Source: Betaproteobacteria bacterium | Lineage (GTDB): Bacteria; Pseudomonadota; Gammaproteobacteria; Burkholderiales; Burkholderiaceae_C | Reading direction: 5' to 3' | Assembly (NCBI GenBank): GCA_009928125.1 | Contig: RFVJ01000002.1 | Span: 1 to 56,613, forward strand | DNA length: 56,613 nt | Shown here: piece by piece, positions 36,298 through 47,894 of the stretch | Layout: each line of letters begins with the position of its first letter | Numbering within the stretch: position 1 is the first letter of the stretch | Program-made: the position numbers and the translations under genes | Notes under the pieces: generated by a model | What the model saw: only the letters and a program-made list of their open reading frames with translations | Databases searched by the model: none | What the model was told of the DNA's origin: nothing

Positions 36298-37473
36298 GTG
36301 CAACCCTTGTCTGGTCCCTTGCTTCCAAAAGCCCCTGATGGGGCTTTTTCGATGGCCATGGTGGCTGGCGAAACTTCGGGTGATTTGTTGGCGGGCTTGA
36401 TGATGCAGGGTATTCGCGCGCAATGGCCTGATGCCAACTTGTATGGCATTGGCGGTCCCAGAATGCAGTCGCAAGGCTTTCATGCTGTGTGGCCTTCAGA
36501 GAAGTTGGCCGTGCGTGGCTATGTCGAGGTGTTGCGTCATTACCGCGAAATTGTAGGCATCCGCAATCAACTCAAAGCACAACTGCTGGCTCACCCCCCC
36601 CAAGTGTTTGTGGGTGTCGATGCGCCCGATTTCAATCTCGACTTAGAGCGCGATTTGAAACAAGCCGGCATACCCACTGTGCATTTTGTCTGCCCCTCCA
36701 TTTGGGCTTGGCGCGCTGAGCGGATTGAAAAAATTAAACAAAGCGTGGATCATGTGCTTTGCATTTTTCCATTTGAAACGCCGCTGCTGCATCAACATGG
36801 CATTGAAGCAACGTATGTCGGACATCCCTTGGCGCAGGCCATCCCCATGCATGTCGACATGCGCCAGGCGAGACACGAATTGAACCTCGACCCTGAGCGT
36901 CCCGTCGTTGCCCTGTTGCCTGGCAGTCGGGCGTCCGAAATAACCTACCTGGCCGAGCGGTTTTTTCAAACGGCCCAATTGCTAAGCCAGCAGCAACCCC
37001 ATTTGCAATTTGTGTTGCCTGCTGTACCTTCGATGGCGGCCCGTGTTGAGCGTCTTCGCGATCAGACGGGTGCTGCAAATGTTCAAATCTTGAAAGGGCA
37101 GTCGCATGCAGCATTGGCTGCTTGTGATGTCACCCTCATTGCCAGTGGAACTGCTACCCTGGAAGCGGCACTCTTTAAAAAACCCATGGTCATCGCGTAC
37201 AACATGAACTGGCTCAGTTGGCAAATGATGAAGCGCAAAAAGCTCCAGCCCTGGGTGGGCTTGCCCAACATCTTGGCGCAAGAATTTTGTGTGCCTGAGC
37301 TATTGCAAGATCAAGCCACACCTCACAACATGTCGAATGCCGTATTGGATTGGTTGCGCTCGCCCGAGAAAGCCCAAGCCTTGGCAAATCGTTTTGAAGC
37401 CATGCACGCCTCTTTGTTGCGTGACACCCCTGCATTGGCCGCCCATGCGATCCAAACGCTTGTCAAAGCCTGA
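36298..37473 (+). CDS. lpxB: lipid-A-disaccharide synthase
   Basis: LpxB joins UDP-diacylglucosamine and lipid X. Family 19 glycosyltransferase segments are visible: [13 protein letters not shown] near residue 22, [12 protein letters not shown] near 53, [13 protein letters not shown] near 103, [12 protein letters not shown] near 129, VGHPLAQ near 176 and [10 protein letters not shown] near 203. The start codon is GTG at 36298. Length of 391 residues is normal. The 3' end overlaps rnhB by 29 bases. Confidence 0.96.
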   Translation: MQPLSGPLLPKAPDGAFSMAMVAGETSGDLLAGLMMQGIRAQWPDANLYGIGGPRMQSQGFHAVWPSEKLAVRGYVEVLRHYREIVGIRNQLKAQLLAHPPQVFVGVDAPDFNLDLERDLKQAGIPTVHFVCPSIWAWRAERIEKIKQSVDHVLCIFPFETPLLHQHGIEATYVGHPLAQAIPMHVDMRQARHELNLDPERPVVALLPGSRASEITYLAERFFQTAQLLSQQQPHLQFVLPAVPSMAARVERLRDQTGAANVQILKGQSHAALAACDVTLIASGTATLEAALFKKPMVIAYNMNWLSWQMMKRKKLQPWVGLPNILAQEFCVPELLQDQATPHNMSNAVLDWLRSPEKAQALANRFEAMHASLLRDTPALAAHAIQTLVKA

Positions 37474-38077
37474 GCAAGTCAGTTTGGCTTGGGACACCCC
37501 CGGCTTGTTGGCTGGGGTGGATGAAGCAGGCCGTGGTCCTTTGGCTGGCCCTGTGGTCGCAGCCGCAGTGATCTTGGATGAACTCAAGCCCATCAAAGGC
37601 CTGGCCGACTCCAAAAAGTTAACAGCCAAAACCCGAGCGCGATTGTTTGATGAAATTCGAGCCAAGGCTTTGTGTTTTGCCATTGCTGAAGCCAGCGTCG
37701 AAGAAATCGACAAGCTGAATATTTTGCAAGCGACGATGCTGGCCATGCAAAGGGCTGTGGAGGCCTTGAGGTTGAAGCCAACGCTGGTGTATGTCGACGG
37801 TAACCGATTGCCCATTTTGGACGTACGTGCAGAGGCCATTGTGAAGGGGGATGAAAAAGTGCAGGAAATCTCTGCGGCGTCCATTTTGGCCAAAGTTCAC
37901 CGTGATCGGCTGTGCGAAGACATGCACCATCAATTTCCAGAATACGGCTTTGATGCCCACAAGGGGTATGGCACCGCAGTTCATTTGAAGGCCCTGCAAA
38001 CTTGGGGGGCTACACCTTTTCACCGAAAAACTTTTGCGCCTGTGACGCAAGTGTTGCAAGTGTTTCCGAAATCATGA
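37445..38077 (+). CDS. rnhB: ribonuclease HII
   Basis: RNase HII removes ribonucleotides from DNA-RNA hybrids. [21 protein letters not shown] (residues about 20-40) carries the first Asp-Glu pair, VDGNRLP near 120 the second Asp, and [11 protein letters not shown] near 155 further catalytic residues. [13 protein letters not shown] is also diagnostic. The ATG at 37445 gives 210 residues and overlaps lpxB. The stop overlaps the next methyltransferase gene as ATGA. Confidence 0.95.
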   Translation: MRSKRLSKPEQVSLAWDTPGLLAGVDEAGRGPLAGPVVAAAVILDELKPIKGLADSKKLTAKTRARLFDEIRAKALCFAIAEASVEEIDKLNILQATMLAMQRAVEALRLKPTLVYVDGNRLPILDVRAEAIVKGDEKVQEISAASILAKVHRDRLCEDMHHQFPEYGFDAHKGYGTAVHLKALQTWGATPFHRKTFAPVTQVLQVFPKS

Positions 38078-38844
38078 AGCTGATCACGTCGCGCGACAAC
38101 CCTCGTCTGAAAACCATTCGCCGTCTGGCGCTGGATTCCCAAGCCTACCGCAAGCTGGGTTTGGTGTGGATGGAGGGCGATCATTTGTGCAGAGCTGCAT
38201 TGTCAAGAGGCGTCAAGCCCGATTTGGCTGTTTTTTCAGAGTCCATCTGGCAAGTCTCAGAGTTTGAGTGGGCCCAGTGTGCTGAGGAAGTGTGGGTGGT
38301 GTCCGATGATCTGTTCTCGAACTTGAGTGCACTCGATTCACCCTCCAAAATGGGTTTTTTGATGAAGTTGCCAACGCCCCCCGAATTGGATCCACGGGCT
38401 GCAACGGTGGTTTTGGATCGGCTTCAAGACGCTGGCAATGTGGGGGCCATTTTGCGCAGTGCTTCCGCCTTTGGCTTCAAACAAGTCGTGGCCATCAAGG
38501 GGACGGCTGGCTTGTGGTCACCAAAAGTGCTTCGCGCCGGCATGGGCGCCCATTTTGGAATGCGTCTGATGGAATCGGCCAGTGTGGAAGACATCCAAGG
38601 TTTCCAGGTTCCCTTGTTGGGAACCGATGTCCATGAAGGTCCTTTTCTGCATGAATTGATTCAACAAAGCAAGCTGCCAAGCCGTTGTGCTTGGGTCATG
38701 GGCCACGAGGGGCAGGGCGTTTCACCAGAGCTCATGGCGCTTGTGGCTCAAAAGGTTCGCATCGCACAGCCTGGCGGGGAAGAGTCTTTGAACGTGGCCA
38801 CAGCGGCGGCCATTTGTTTGCATGCCAGCGCCACCTCTGGTTAA
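38074..38844 (+). CDS. TrmH/SpoU-family RNA 2'-O-ribose methyltransferase
   Basis: The protein is a knotted SPOUT methyltransferase acting on rRNA or tRNA. An N-terminal substrate-binding domain ([19 protein letters not shown]) is followed by motif 1 [23 protein letters not shown] near residue 113, motif 2 [15 protein letters not shown] near 208, and motif 3 [22 protein letters not shown] near 230. Length is 256 residues. The order 3' of rnhB is common in Comamonadaceae. Whether it targets 23S rRNA (RlmB-like or TsnR-like) cannot be settled from the sequence. Confidence 0.9.
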   Translation: MKLITSRDNPRLKTIRRLALDSQAYRKLGLVWMEGDHLCRAALSRGVKPDLAVFSESIWQVSEFEWAQCAEEVWVVSDDLFSNLSALDSPSKMGFLMKLPTPPELDPRAATVVLDRLQDAGNVGAILRSASAFGFKQVVAIKGTAGLWSPKVLRAGMGAHFGMRLMESASVEDIQGFQVPLLGTDVHEGPFLHELIQQSKLPSRCAWVMGHEGQGVSPELMALVAQKVRIAQPGGEESLNVATAAAICLHASATSG

Positions 38845-38924
38845 TGGGTTTTCGTCCAAGCTGCTTCGCTGAACAATTTGAAAAAAACGGGGGTGGCGTA
38901 GGCGTCCCGGCAATGAGACGCGGC

Positions 38925-38930
38925 TATAAT
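38925..38930 (+). promoter_or_regulatory. candidate -10 box upstream of carAB
   Basis: A perfect TATAAT occurs in the 221-bp gap before carA, within GGCTATAATGAG. The -35 position has no good hexamer. The remaining gap to carA (about 135 bases) is C-rich and holds no gene that I can see. Confidence 0.5.
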
Positions 38931-39065
38931 GAGAGGCTTTCCCGCATCAACCTGTACGCACCCGCTCACAACAAGCCATTTCCCTTCAAAAGCAGCCAAA
39001 AAGCCAACCTTTCATGGTGAAGCTTGAGCGAGCTGGGGCGTACCCGAACCATTCCGGAGAACCCA

Positions 39066-40229
39066 GTGCTTTTGTCTCTTCAGGGAACTTTCCCCTCAGC
39101 CATTTTGGCGCTTGCAGACGGCACAGTCTTTGTCGGCAATTCCATTGGAGCCTCAGGCTCCACTGTGGGTGAGGTGGTTTTCAATACCTCCCTCACAGGC
39201 TATCAAGAGATCCTCACAGACCCCAGTTACTGCCAGCAGATCGTGACCCTCACGTATCCGCACATTGGCAACTACGGTGTCAACCCTGAGGACGTCGAAT
39301 CTGACAAAGTCCATGCCGCTGGCCTGATCATCAAAGATCTGCCCATGGTCGCAAGCAATTTCCGATCTTCCGAATCCTTGTCAGCCTATTTGTCACGCAG
39401 TGGCACTGTGGCCATTGCCAACATCGATACCCGAAAACTGACACGCCTCTTGCGTACCAAAGGTGCTCAAAATGGCGCCATTGTGGCTTTGGCTGCAGGT
39501 CAACAAGTAAGCCCCGAACTAAGGGCTCAGGCTGTGCAAGCCGCCAAAACCGCACCGGCCATGGCCGGTTTGGACTTGGCTCAAAAAGTCACTGTGCCAG
39601 CGCCCTACACATGGGCCGAGTCCGAATGGAAGTTGGGCAGTGGCTATGGCCAACAAAGCGCCCCGCGTTTCCATGTGGTGGCTTACGACTTTGGCGTCAA
39701 GAAAAATATTTTGCGCATGCTGGCCGAGCGCGGTTGTAAAGTTACCGTTGTGCCGGCCAAAACGCCGGCAGCCGAAGTGCTCAAGCACAAGCCTGATGGC
39801 ATTTTCTTGTCCAACGGCCCTGGCGACCCAGAGCCATGCGACTACGCCATTGCTGCGGCCAAAGAATTGATTGAAACTGGCATTCCTACGTTTGGTATTT
39901 GCTTGGGTCACCAAATCATGGCCTTGGCCAGCGGTGCCAAAACTTTCAAAATGAAGTTTGGCCACCATGGTGCCAACCACCCTGTCAAAGACCTCGACTC
40001 AGGTCGTGTGTCCATTACCAGCCAAAACCACGGCTTTGCGGTGGACGAAAAATCTTTGCCCGCTAACTTGCGTGCCACACACGTTTCTTTGTTCGACGGC
40101 ACACTGCAAGGTTTGGCTCGCACTGACAAACCTGCGTTCTGTTTTCAAGGTCACCCAGAGGCCTCTCCAGGTCCTCATGACATTGCCTACCTCTTCGATC
40201 GCTTCATCAAACTGATGGAGACCAAATAA
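39066..40229 (+). CDS. carA: carbamoyl-phosphate synthase small (glutaminase) subunit
   Basis: CarA releases ammonia from glutamine for CarB. The N-terminal domain starts [21 protein letters not shown]. The class I amidotransferase domain has [14 protein letters not shown] near residue 245, the nucleophile in [12 protein letters not shown] near 280 (Cys), and [14 protein letters not shown] near 360 with the catalytic His-Glu. The GTG at 39066 follows GGAG at a good distance; the frame extends upstream only to a TTG at 39024 with no such site. Length is 387 residues. One base separates it from carB. Confidence 0.95.
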   Translation: MLLSLQGTFPSAILALADGTVFVGNSIGASGSTVGEVVFNTSLTGYQEILTDPSYCQQIVTLTYPHIGNYGVNPEDVESDKVHAAGLIIKDLPMVASNFRSSESLSAYLSRSGTVAIANIDTRKLTRLLRTKGAQNGAIVALAAGQQVSPELRAQAVQAAKTAPAMAGLDLAQKVTVPAPYTWAESEWKLGSGYGQQSAPRFHVVAYDFGVKKNILRMLAERGCKVTVVPAKTPAAEVLKHKPDGIFLSNGPGDPEPCDYAIAAAKELIETGIPTFGICLGHQIMALASGAKTFKMKFGHHGANHPVKDLDSGRVSITSQNHGFAVDEKSLPANLRATHVSLFDGTLQGLARTDKPAFCFQGHPEASPGPHDIAYLFDRFIKLMETK

Positions 40230-40230
40230 C

Positions 40231-43200
40231 ATGCCAAAGCGGACCGACCTTCAAAGCATTCTCATCATTGGCGCTGGCCCCATCATCATTGGGCAGGCCT
40301 GCGAGTTCGACTATTCTGGCGTGCAAGCTTGTAAAGCGCTGCGCGAAGAAGGCTTCAAAGTCATCTTGATCAACAGCAACCCCGCCACGATCATGACCGA
40401 CCCTGCCACAGCGGACGTTACCTACATCGAACCCATCACTTGGCAAACCGTCGAAAAGATCATTGCCAAAGAACGCCCCGATGCCATTCTGCCTACCATG
40501 GGCGGCCAAACCGCCCTCAACTGCGCGCTGGATTTATGGCGCAACGGCGTGCTCGACAAATACAAAGTCGAGCTCATTGGCGCCACCCCCGAAGCCATCG
40601 ACAAAGCTGAAGACCGCTTGAAATTCAAAGATGCCATGACCAAAATTGGTTTGGGCTCTGCGCGTTCGGGCATTGCCCACAGCATGGACGAAGCGTGGGA
40701 TGTGCAGCGCAAAGTGGGTTTTCCCACCGTCATTCGTCCCAGCTTTACGTTGGGCGGCACGGGTGGCGGTATTGCCTACAACCCTGAAGAGTTTGAAACC
40801 ATCTGCAAGCGCGGCTTGGAAGCCTCTCCGACCAATGAACTTCTCATTGAAGAGTCTTTGTTAGGCTGGAAAGAGTACGAGATGGAAGTTGTTCGCGACA
40901 AAGCAGACAACTGCATCATCATTTGCTCTATCGAAAACTTGGACCCCATGGGTGTCCACACAGGTGACTCCATCACGGTTGCGCCTGCACAAACCCTGAC
41001 CGACAAAGAATATCAAATCATGCGCAATGCCAGCTTGGCTGCCAGCTTGGCAGTGCTGCGTGAAATTGGTGTTGACACTGGCGGTTCTAACGTCCAATTC
41101 TCGATCAATCCCAAAGACGGTCGCATGGTCGTCATTGAAATGAACCCCCGTGTGTCACGCTCTTCCGCGCTGGCATCAAAAGCCACTGGTTTCCCCATTG
41201 CCAAAGTGGCTGCAAAATTGGCCGTGGGTTACACGCTGGATGAATTGCGCAACGAGATTACAGGCGGTGCCACACCGGCCAGTTTCGAGCCCAGCATCGA
41301 TTACGTGGTCACCAAGATTCCGCGTTTTGCCTTCGAAAAATTTCCCACAGCCGACAGCCGCCTGACCACGCAGATGAAGTCAGTGGGCTAGGCGTCGATG
41401 GCTTGAACGAAAAAACTCAAGACCGTGAAGTTTTGGAAAAAGAATTGGGTGAACCCGGCCCTGAGCGCATTTGGTATGTGGGTGATGCTTTTGCCATGGG
41501 CCTCAGTGTGGATGAGGTGTTCAACCTCACCAAAATAGACCCTTGGTTTTTGGTCCAAATTCAAGACATCGTGAAGATTGAACTTGAGTTGGAAACAAGC
41601 ACTTTGAAAGCCATCACGGCCGATGAACTTCGCGCATTGAAGAAAAAAGGCTTTTCAGATCGCCGCTTGGCGAAGTTGCTCAAAACCACCGATGAACATT
41701 CGCCCTGTTTACAAACGCGTTGATACTTGTGCGGCAGAGTTTTCAACAGATACGGCTTACATGTATTCCACTTATGAAGATGAGTGCGAAGCAGAACCCA
41801 CCTCCAACAAAAAGATCATGGTCTTGGGTGGCGGTCCAAACCGAATTGGCCAGGGCATTGAGTTTGACTATTGCTGTGTACACGCTGCTTTGGCCATGCG
41901 CGAAGATGGCTACGAAACCATCATGGTCAACTGCAACCCTGAAACGGTTTCTACCGACTACGACACGTCCGACCGCTTGTACTTCACCAACGGGCGTCAT
42001 CGTTCAATACGGTGGTCAAACACCTTTGAAATTGGCCCTTGGTTTGGAGGCGGCTGGCGTGCCGATCATTGGCACCAGCCCCGACATGATCGATGCCGCT
42101 GAAGACCGCGAGCGATTCCAAAAACTGTTACACGAATTGGGTTTGCGTCAGCCGCCCAATGCCACAGCCCGCACAGAGCCAGAAGCTTTAGAAAAAGCCG
42201 CCGCCTTGGGTTATCCCTTGGTGGTTCGTCCCAGTTATGTTTTGGGTGGTCGTGCCATGGAAATCGTGCACGAACAACGCGATCTCGAGCGCTACATGCG
42301 AGAAGCGGTCAAGGTCAGCAACGACTCACCCGTGCTGCTCGACCGTTTTTTGAACGACGCCATTGAGTGCGATGTTGATTGCTTGCGCGATCCCGAAGGC
42401 AAGACCTTCATCGGCGGCGTGATGGAACACATCGAACAAGCGGGTGTGCACAGTGGTGACTCTGCTTGTTCGTTGCCACCTTACAGTTTGAGCACGGCCA
42501 CGGTCAATGAACTCAAACGTCAGTCTGCTGCCATGGCTGGCGCTTTGAATGTGGTCGGTTTGATGAATGTGCAGTTCGCCATTCAGCATGTCGATGGCCA
42601 AGATGTCATCTATGTGTTGGAAGTGAATCCGCGCGCATCACGCACAGTGCCTTATGTCTCCAAAGCCACAGGCATTCAATTGGCCAAGGTGGCCGCGCGC
42701 TGTATGGCCGGTCAAACATTGTCATCGCAAGGCATCACCAAAGAAGTCACACCGCCTTATTTCAGCGTCAAAGAAGCGGTGTTCCCGTTTGTGAAGTTCC
42801 CTGGCGTTGACACCATCTTGGGCCCAGAAATGAAGTCCACGGGCGAAGTCATGGGCGTGGGCAAAACCTTTGGTGAGGCCTTTGTGAAGAGCCAGATGGG
42901 CGCGGGTACCAAATTACCCAGAGAAGGTAAGGTATTTTTGACGGTGAAGAACGGTGACAAATCGCGTGCCGTTAAAGTTGCCAGAGATTTGGTGAGTTTG
43001 GGTTTCCAAATTTTTGCAACCAAAGGCACGGCAGCGGCCATCTTGGCTGAGGGTGTTCCTGTTCAGGCAGTGAACAAAGTCACCGAGGGCCGTCCTCACA
43101 TCGTTGACATGATCAAGAACAATGAAATTGCTTTGGTCATCAACACGGTTGAGGAGCGTCGCAATGCCATTGCAGATTCGCGCGTCATTCGCACGTCTGC

Positions 43201-43327
43201 ATTGCTGGCGCGCGTGACCACATTCACAACCATCGCAGGCGCAGAAGCGGCTGTTGAGGGCATGAAATACATGGACAAACTGGATGTCATTTCTGTACAA
43301 GAAATGCATGCCATGTTGACCGCTTAA
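40231..43327 (+). pseudogene. carB: carbamoyl-phosphate synthase large subunit, broken by three lesions
   Basis: CarB assembles carbamoyl phosphate for arginine and pyrimidine synthesis. The start ([21 protein letters not shown]) and the first ATP-grasp half are intact to TTQMKSVG at 41388, where a stop follows at once. The protein resumes in another frame at VDGLNEKTQDREVLEKEL and runs to KLLKTTD (about 41692). It resumes again at [16 protein letters not shown] and runs to DRLYF (about 41983). It then changes to the last frame at [14 protein letters not shown] and continues to 43327 with the second ATP-grasp half and the MGS-like allosteric domain. Compared with relatives, about 22, 11 and 16 residues are missing at the three joins. 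The locus is about 150 bases short. Since no unbroken copy is visible here, either the cell needs arginine and uracil or the sequence is faulty. Confidence 0.92.
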
Positions 43328-43345
43328 CATTTCGGAGACAAAGAA

Positions 43346-43822
43346 GTGGCGACCATTCCAATTACCCTGCGCGGTGCTGAAAAGCTGAAGGCAGAACTTC
43401 ACCAATTGAAAACGGTGGAGCGTCCTTCAGTGATCAATGCCATTGCAGAGGCGCGCGCTCAAGGCGACTTGAGTGAAAACGCTGAATACGAAGCTGCCAA
43501 AGACCGCCAAGGTTTTGTGGAAGGTCGCATTCAAGAGGTAGAAGGCAAACTGTCTGCTGCGCAAATCATTGACCCTGCATCTGTTGATGCCGGTGGCCGT
43601 GTGGTGTTTGGTGCCACCGTTGAGTTGGAAGAAGAAAGCACCGGCGAAGTGGTCAAGTACCAAATCGTCGGTGAAGACGAAGCCGATCTTAAATTGGGCT
43701 TGATCAACATCAGCAGCCCGATTGCCCGTGCGCTCATTGGCAAAGAAGAGGGCGATGTGGCTGTGGTGCAAGCGCCAGGCGGCGAGAAACGTTACGAGAT
43801 AGTGGCGGTGTCGTACATCTGA
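43346..43822 (+). CDS. greA: transcription elongation factor GreA
   Basis: GreA rescues backtracked RNA polymerase by stimulating transcript cleavage. The N-terminal coiled coil (residues about 10-75) carries the acidic tip in [24 protein letters not shown]. The C-terminal FKBP-like domain has [33 protein letters not shown]. Start is GTG at 43346 after CGGAG. Length of 158 residues is normal. It follows carB by 18 bases. Confidence 0.97.
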   Translation: MATIPITLRGAEKLKAELHQLKTVERPSVINAIAEARAQGDLSENAEYEAAKDRQGFVEGRIQEVEGKLSAAQIIDPASVDAGGRVVFGATVELEEESTGEVVKYQIVGEDEADLKLGLINISSPIARALIGKEEGDVAVVQAPGGEKRYEIVAVSYI

Positions 43823-43842
43823 GGACACACCTTCATCCATGC

Positions 43843-43871
43843 AAAAAGGCGTTCTGTTGAACGCCTTTTTT
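43843..43871. terminator. bidirectional terminator between greA and the glycosyltransferase-like gene
   Basis: AAAAAGGCGTTC and GAACGCCTTTTT form a perfect 12-bp stem around TGTT. The gene on the right converges on it and its stop codon lies inside the T run. Confidence 0.88.
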
Positions 43872-44610
43872 ATTCCTTCCAGTGATCGGCCACCCAGAGT
43901 GCTGGCTTGATGAATCGAAATTTTCGATTGCGTTTGCCAGCCAGTGCATCGGGTGGGTTGCATTCGCCGTGGAAAATCACAATGCGCGCATCTTTGGGAA
44001 TGTAGGGCGCGGTCCAGTAATTGCTTGGCCATGGGGGGATGCTGTGGTACTTGAAACTCGGGCACCACTCAGCGGGCCAGTAGGCCAGCTTGCCTTGCTT
44101 GTGCAAAAAGTCAGACAGATAGGCTTGTTCATTTCTGAACTGTTTGCGGATGCTTTCAAAGTTCTCGCGAAAATACGCCAGTACATCGGGGTGAGCACCC
44201 AATTCATATCTGTAAACCGATGAGTTGCCCGTTATGCGCCAGGGGCGCTTGTAGTCGTGAATGATCATGAAGTCACCGGGTGCTTCAAAAAAACCATCCA
44301 TGTTGCCCACGATGACGACATCAACATCTAAGAACAACGCGGTGCCTCGAAGGCCATGCAGGTCTTGTGCAAAAGATGCCAACTTGGTCCAGCCCCTCTC
44401 GGGAATGCCAGGCGGTAAATCCAAAGGTGGAATCGGCAAGCATTGAACCTCACTGCGGATGCCATGGACATCGTCAGTTAGGCAAACCATGTTGAATTCG
44501 CCGCTCAGGTGCCTGCGCACCATGGCGTACAAACGGTTCACGTACTCGGGGCCGTACTTGGTGCCCCATTTCATGCAAATGATGTGGCGTTGAGCAGACT
44601 GCGCAGTCAT
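43870..44610 (-). CDS. glycosyltransferase-like protein with DxD motif
   Basis: The protein has a nucleotide-sugar transferase look: HIICMKWGTKYGPEYVNRLYAMVRRHL at the start, then a core strand ending ALFLDVDVVIVGNMD near residue 95, whose DVD matches the metal-binding DxD of GT-A folds. PGDFMIIHDYKRPW, NEQAYLSDFL and IVIFHGECNPPDAL follow in an order seen in GT8- and capsular-type transferases. Length is 246 residues. It stands alone between greA and yhbY and is read opposite to greA. The sugar and acceptor are unknown. Confidence 0.7.
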   Translation of the reverse strand: MTAQSAQRHIICMKWGTKYGPEYVNRLYAMVRRHLSGEFNMVCLTDDVHGIRSEVQCLPIPPLDLPPGIPERGWTKLASFAQDLHGLRGTALFLDVDVVIVGNMDGFFEAPGDFMIIHDYKRPWRITGNSSVYRYELGAHPDVLAYFRENFESIRKQFRNEQAYLSDFLHKQGKLAYWPAEWCPSFKYHSIPPWPSNYWTAPYIPKDARIVIFHGECNPPDALAGKRNRKFRFIKPALWVADHWKE

Positions 44611-44613
44611 GGC

Positions 44614-45087
44614 TTAGGCAAGGTTGCGCTTTTTGATCGACTTTTGCTTGACCTTGGCACGTTTGACTTGACCGCCAGATGTCAGGCGTTGGTTGCCCAA
44701 CACACGCAATGTTTTGACTTCGGGTCGCTGCCCACCACGGCTGCTGTACTTCAAGACCTTAAAATCGCGGGGACCGGCCATGCGATCCTCGGAAAAGGTT
44801 TTTTCCTTTTCAGGCACAGGGCGCCACAGCACCAACAACTTGCCAATGTGTTGAATGGGTGCGGCGCTCAGTTCTTCGGCCAGCTGGTTGAACATGGCTT
44901 CTCGGGCAACACGGTCATCCCCTAAAACACGAATTTTGATCAAACCGTGCGCCTTCAGGGCCGCGTCGGTTTCTTTGACAACGGCTGGAGTGAGGCCATC
45001 GTTGCCAACCATGACAACGGGGTCGAGGTGGTGCGCTTCGGCTCGGTGAACCTTGCGTTGAGCGGGAGTCAATTGAATTTGAGGCAT
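44614..45087 (-). CDS. yhbY: YhbY-family CRM-domain RNA-binding protein
   Basis: The CRM domain spans residues 5-95: [39 protein letters not shown] with the GxxG-like GNDG loop, then ELIKIRV-type sequence as [16 protein letters not shown] and [11 protein letters not shown]. YhbY associates with pre-50S particles. A basic extension of about 60 residues ([19 protein letters not shown] at the end) exceeds E. coli YhbY (97 residues) and is seen in some betaproteobacteria. The gene is divergent from rlmE by 31 bases, so the promoters must overlap. Confidence 0.9.
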   Translation of the reverse strand: MPQIQLTPAQRKVHRAEAHHLDPVVMVGNDGLTPAVVKETDAALKAHGLIKIRVLGDDRVAREAMFNQLAEELSAAPIQHIGKLLVLWRPVPEKEKTFSEDRMAGPRDFKVLKYSSRGGQRPEVKTLRVLGNQRLTSGGQVKRAKVKQKSIKKRNLA

Positions 45088-45118
45088 GGCGCTATTATCC
45101 CTGCTTGAACGGAAGAAC

Positions 45119-45790
45119 ATGAAAGTAAAAACCAAAAGTAAAAAAGTCAACAAGTCGTGGTTGAACGACCACGTCAACGACCCTTACGTCAAATTGGCCA
45201 AAAAAGAGGGCTACCGTGCAAGGGCGGCCTACAAATTGAAGGAAATCGACGAAACCTTTGGCTTGATCAAGCCGGGTCACCTGGTGGTGGATTTGGGGTC
45301 TGCCCCAGGGGCGTGGAGTCAATATGTGCGCCGACGCTTATCACCTCAGGGGGCTGCCGTTGGCGACTTGAATGGCACCATTTTGGCGGTCGATTTGTTG
45401 CCGATGGAGCCCGTGGAGGGCGTTCACTTCATTCAAGGCGACTTCACGGATGAAGCGGTTTTAGCCCAATTGCAGGCCATTGTGGGGGACCGTCCAGTGG
45501 ATCTCGTGGTTTCTGACATGGCACCCAATTTGTCGGGCATAGACTCTGTGGATGCGGCTCGTATTTCGCACCTTATTGAATTGGCTGTTGAATTTGCCCA
45601 AACGCACCTCAAGCCCCATGGTGCCTTGGTGGTCAAGGTGTTTCACGGTAGCGGCTACAGCCAATTGGTGAAGCTTTTCAAGGATTCTTTCAAGGTGGTC
45701 AAGCCCATCAAACCCAAGGCCTCTCGCGACAAATCGTCCGAGCAGTTTTTGGTGGGAATTGAGCCTAAAAACAGGCCTGTTCCCCTTTGA
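45119..45790 (+). CDS. rlmE: 23S rRNA (uridine-2'-O)-methyltransferase RlmE
   Basis: RlmE (FtsJ/RrmJ) methylates U2552 in the 23S A-loop. [44 protein letters not shown] includes the first catalytic Lys. Motif I is [15 protein letters not shown] near residue 56. The catalytic Asp is in [16 protein letters not shown] near 130, and the later Lys in [12 protein letters not shown] near 170. Length is 223 residues. It precedes ftsH, as in many proteobacteria. Confidence 0.96.
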   Translation: MKVKTKSKKVNKSWLNDHVNDPYVKLAKKEGYRARAAYKLKEIDETFGLIKPGHLVVDLGSAPGAWSQYVRRRLSPQGAAVGDLNGTILAVDLLPMEPVEGVHFIQGDFTDEAVLAQLQAIVGDRPVDLVVSDMAPNLSGIDSVDAARISHLIELAVEFAQTHLKPHGALVVKVFHGSGYSQLVKLFKDSFKVVKPIKPKASRDKSSEQFLVGIEPKNRPVPL

Positions 45791-45919
45791 CTGTTGCTTC
45801 CAAGGTGCGTGAGGGTCAATTTCCCTGCACTTTTAAGGCTTAGTCAAGTGAAATTAGATGTTCTGGGCTTTCAAAAGCCTAGAATGAAGACCAATTAGAC
45901 GATTTGATGGGAGCTCTTC

Positions 45920-47836
45920 TTGAACAACCCCTGGTTTTCCAAGATTGCCGTATGGCTGGTGATTGGCATGGTGCTGTTCACCGTATTCAAACAATTTGAC
46001 AACCGCACCGGTGCGGGAAGTGGCTATTTGGGTTATTCCGATTTCCTCGAAGAAGTCCGCAGTAACCGAATCAAAACGGCCACCATCCAAGAAGGCCAGG
46101 GCGGAACTGAAATTGTGGCCGTCACCACCGACGATCGCCGAATCAAAACAACCGCCACCTACCTTGATCGCGGTTTGGTGGGCGACCTGATCGCCAATGG
46201 TGTCAAATTTGACGTGAAACCTCGCGAGGAGGGCTCATTGCTCATGAGCCTGCTGGTCAGCTGGGGCCCCATGCTGCTGCTCATTGGTGTTTGGATATAT
46301 TTCATGCGGCAAATGCAGGGTGGCGGCAAGGGCGGTGCTTTCAGTTTTGGAAAAAGCAAAGCTCGCATGCTGGACGAAAACGCCAATCAAGTGACCTTTG
46401 CCGACGTGGCCGGTTGTGATGAGGCCAAAGAAGAGGTGAAAGAAGTTGTGGACTTTTTGAAGGATCCGCAACGCTTTCAAAAACTGGGTGGGCGCATTCC
46501 ACGTGGCTTGCTGCTGGTTGGCCCCCCCGGTACAGGTAAAACATTGCTGGCCAAGAGCATTGCAGGCGAGGCCAAAGTACCATTCTTCAGCATCTCAGGT
46601 TCTGATTTCGTTGAAATGTTTGTAGGTGTGGGTGCAGCGCGTGTTCGCGACATGTTTGAAAACGCGAAGAAAAATGCACCTTGCATTATTTTCGTTGACG
46701 AAATTGATGCGGTGGGCCGTCAGCGGGGCGCTGGCCTGGGCGGTGGCAACGATGAACGCGAACAAACCCTCAACCAAATGCTGGTGGAGATGGACGGGTT
46801 TGAAACCAATTTAGGCGTCATTGTGGTGGCGGCTACCAACCGTCCCGACATCTTGGATGCGGCCTTGTTGCGTCCAGGTCGCTTTGACCGCCAGGTGTAT
46901 GTCACCTTGCCCGACATCCGTGGTCGCGAGCAAATCTTGGCTGTGCACATGCGCAAAATCCCAATTGGCCAAGACATGAACCCTGGCGTCATTGCCCGCG
47001 GAACACCTGGCATGAGCGGTGCTGATTTGGCCAACTTGTGCAACGAGGCAGCCCTGATGGCTGCTCGTCGCAACGCGCGCGTTGTGGAAATGCAAGACTT
47101 CGAAAAAGCCAAAGACAAAATTCTGATGGGCCCCGAGCGCAAGAGCATGGTCATGCCTGAGGAAGAGCGACGTAACACGGCTTACCATGAGTCGGGACAC
47201 GCCCTCATTGGCAAGTTGTTGCCCAAGTGCGATCCTGTGCACAAAGTCACCATCATTCCTCGCGGACGGGCTTTGGGCGTCACCATGAGTCTGCCCGAAA
47301 AAGACCGTTACAGCTACGACAGCGAATACATGTTGAATCAGATCAGCATGCTGTTTGGCGGTCGCATTGCTGAAGAAGTGTTCATGAAACAAATGACCAC
47401 GGGCGCCAGCAACGATTTCGAGCGTGCCACTCAAATTGCGCGCGACATGGTCATGCGATATGGCATGACCACCGCCTTGGGCCCTATGGTGTATGCAGAA
47501 AACGAAGGTGAAGTGTTTTTGGGACGTTCCGTTACCAAAACCACCAACATGTCGGAGTCCACCATGCAAAAGGTCGATTCAGAGGTCAGGCGCATCATCG
47601 ATGAGCAGTACAACTTGGCGCGCCGTTTGATTGAAGAAAACAGCGACAAGATGCACGCCATGGCCAAGGCTTTGTTGGAATGGGAAACCATCGACATTGC
47701 ACAAATCGATGACATCATGGCCGGCCGTGAGCCACAAGCCCCCAAAGACTGGACTCCACGCATCCCGCCTTCGGGCAATGACGATGCCGGCGGTACGCCA
47801 GCTGTCAAAGCTGATCCTGAGCCCAATGCGGCCTGA
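45920..47836 (+). CDS. ftsH: ATP-dependent zinc metalloprotease FtsH
   Basis: FtsH is a membrane-anchored AAA+ protease that degrades misfolded membrane proteins and regulators such as LpxC. Two helices (residues about 6-23 and 105-125) flank a periplasmic domain. The AAA module has GPPGTGKT near 195, [15 protein letters not shown] near 255 and the [23 protein letters not shown] near 310. The protease site is HESGH near 417, with a third ligand in the [13 protein letters not shown] region. Start is TTG at 45920 with GGGAG upstream. Length of 638 residues is normal. The 129-bp gap before it contains TTTAAGGCTTAG at 45832-45843, shared with the stem of palindromic copy 2. Confidence 0.97.
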   Translation: MNNPWFSKIAVWLVIGMVLFTVFKQFDNRTGAGSGYLGYSDFLEEVRSNRIKTATIQEGQGGTEIVAVTTDDRRIKTTATYLDRGLVGDLIANGVKFDVKPREEGSLLMSLLVSWGPMLLLIGVWIYFMRQMQGGGKGGAFSFGKSKARMLDENANQVTFADVAGCDEAKEEVKEVVDFLKDPQRFQKLGGRIPRGLLLVGPPGTGKTLLAKSIAGEAKVPFFSISGSDFVEMFVGVGAARVRDMFENAKKNAPCIIFVDEIDAVGRQRGAGLGGGNDEREQTLNQMLVEMDGFETNLGVIVVAATNRPDILDAALLRPGRFDRQVYVTLPDIRGREQILAVHMRKIPIGQDMNPGVIARGTPGMSGADLANLCNEAALMAARRNARVVEMQDFEKAKDKILMGPERKSMVMPEEERRNTAYHESGHALIGKLLPKCDPVHKVTIIPRGRALGVTMSLPEKDRYSYDSEYMLNQISMLFGGRIAEEVFMKQMTTGASNDFERATQIARDMVMRYGMTTALGPMVYAENEGEVFLGRSVTKTTNMSESTMQKVDSEVRRIIDEQYNLARRLIEENSDKMHAMAKALLEWETIDIAQIDDIMAGREPQAPKDWTPRIPPSGNDDAGGTPAVKADPEPNAA

Positions 47837-47852
47837 TCATTTTTGATGTATG

Positions 47853-47878
47853 ACGGGGCTTCGGCCCCGTTATTTTTT
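47853..47878 (+). terminator. Rho-independent terminator after ftsH
   Basis: ACGGGGC and GCCCCGT pair around a TTCG tetraloop and are followed by a T-rich run. folP begins 17 bases later. Confidence 0.88.
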
Positions 47879-47894
47879 GGACAGATCACAGCAC

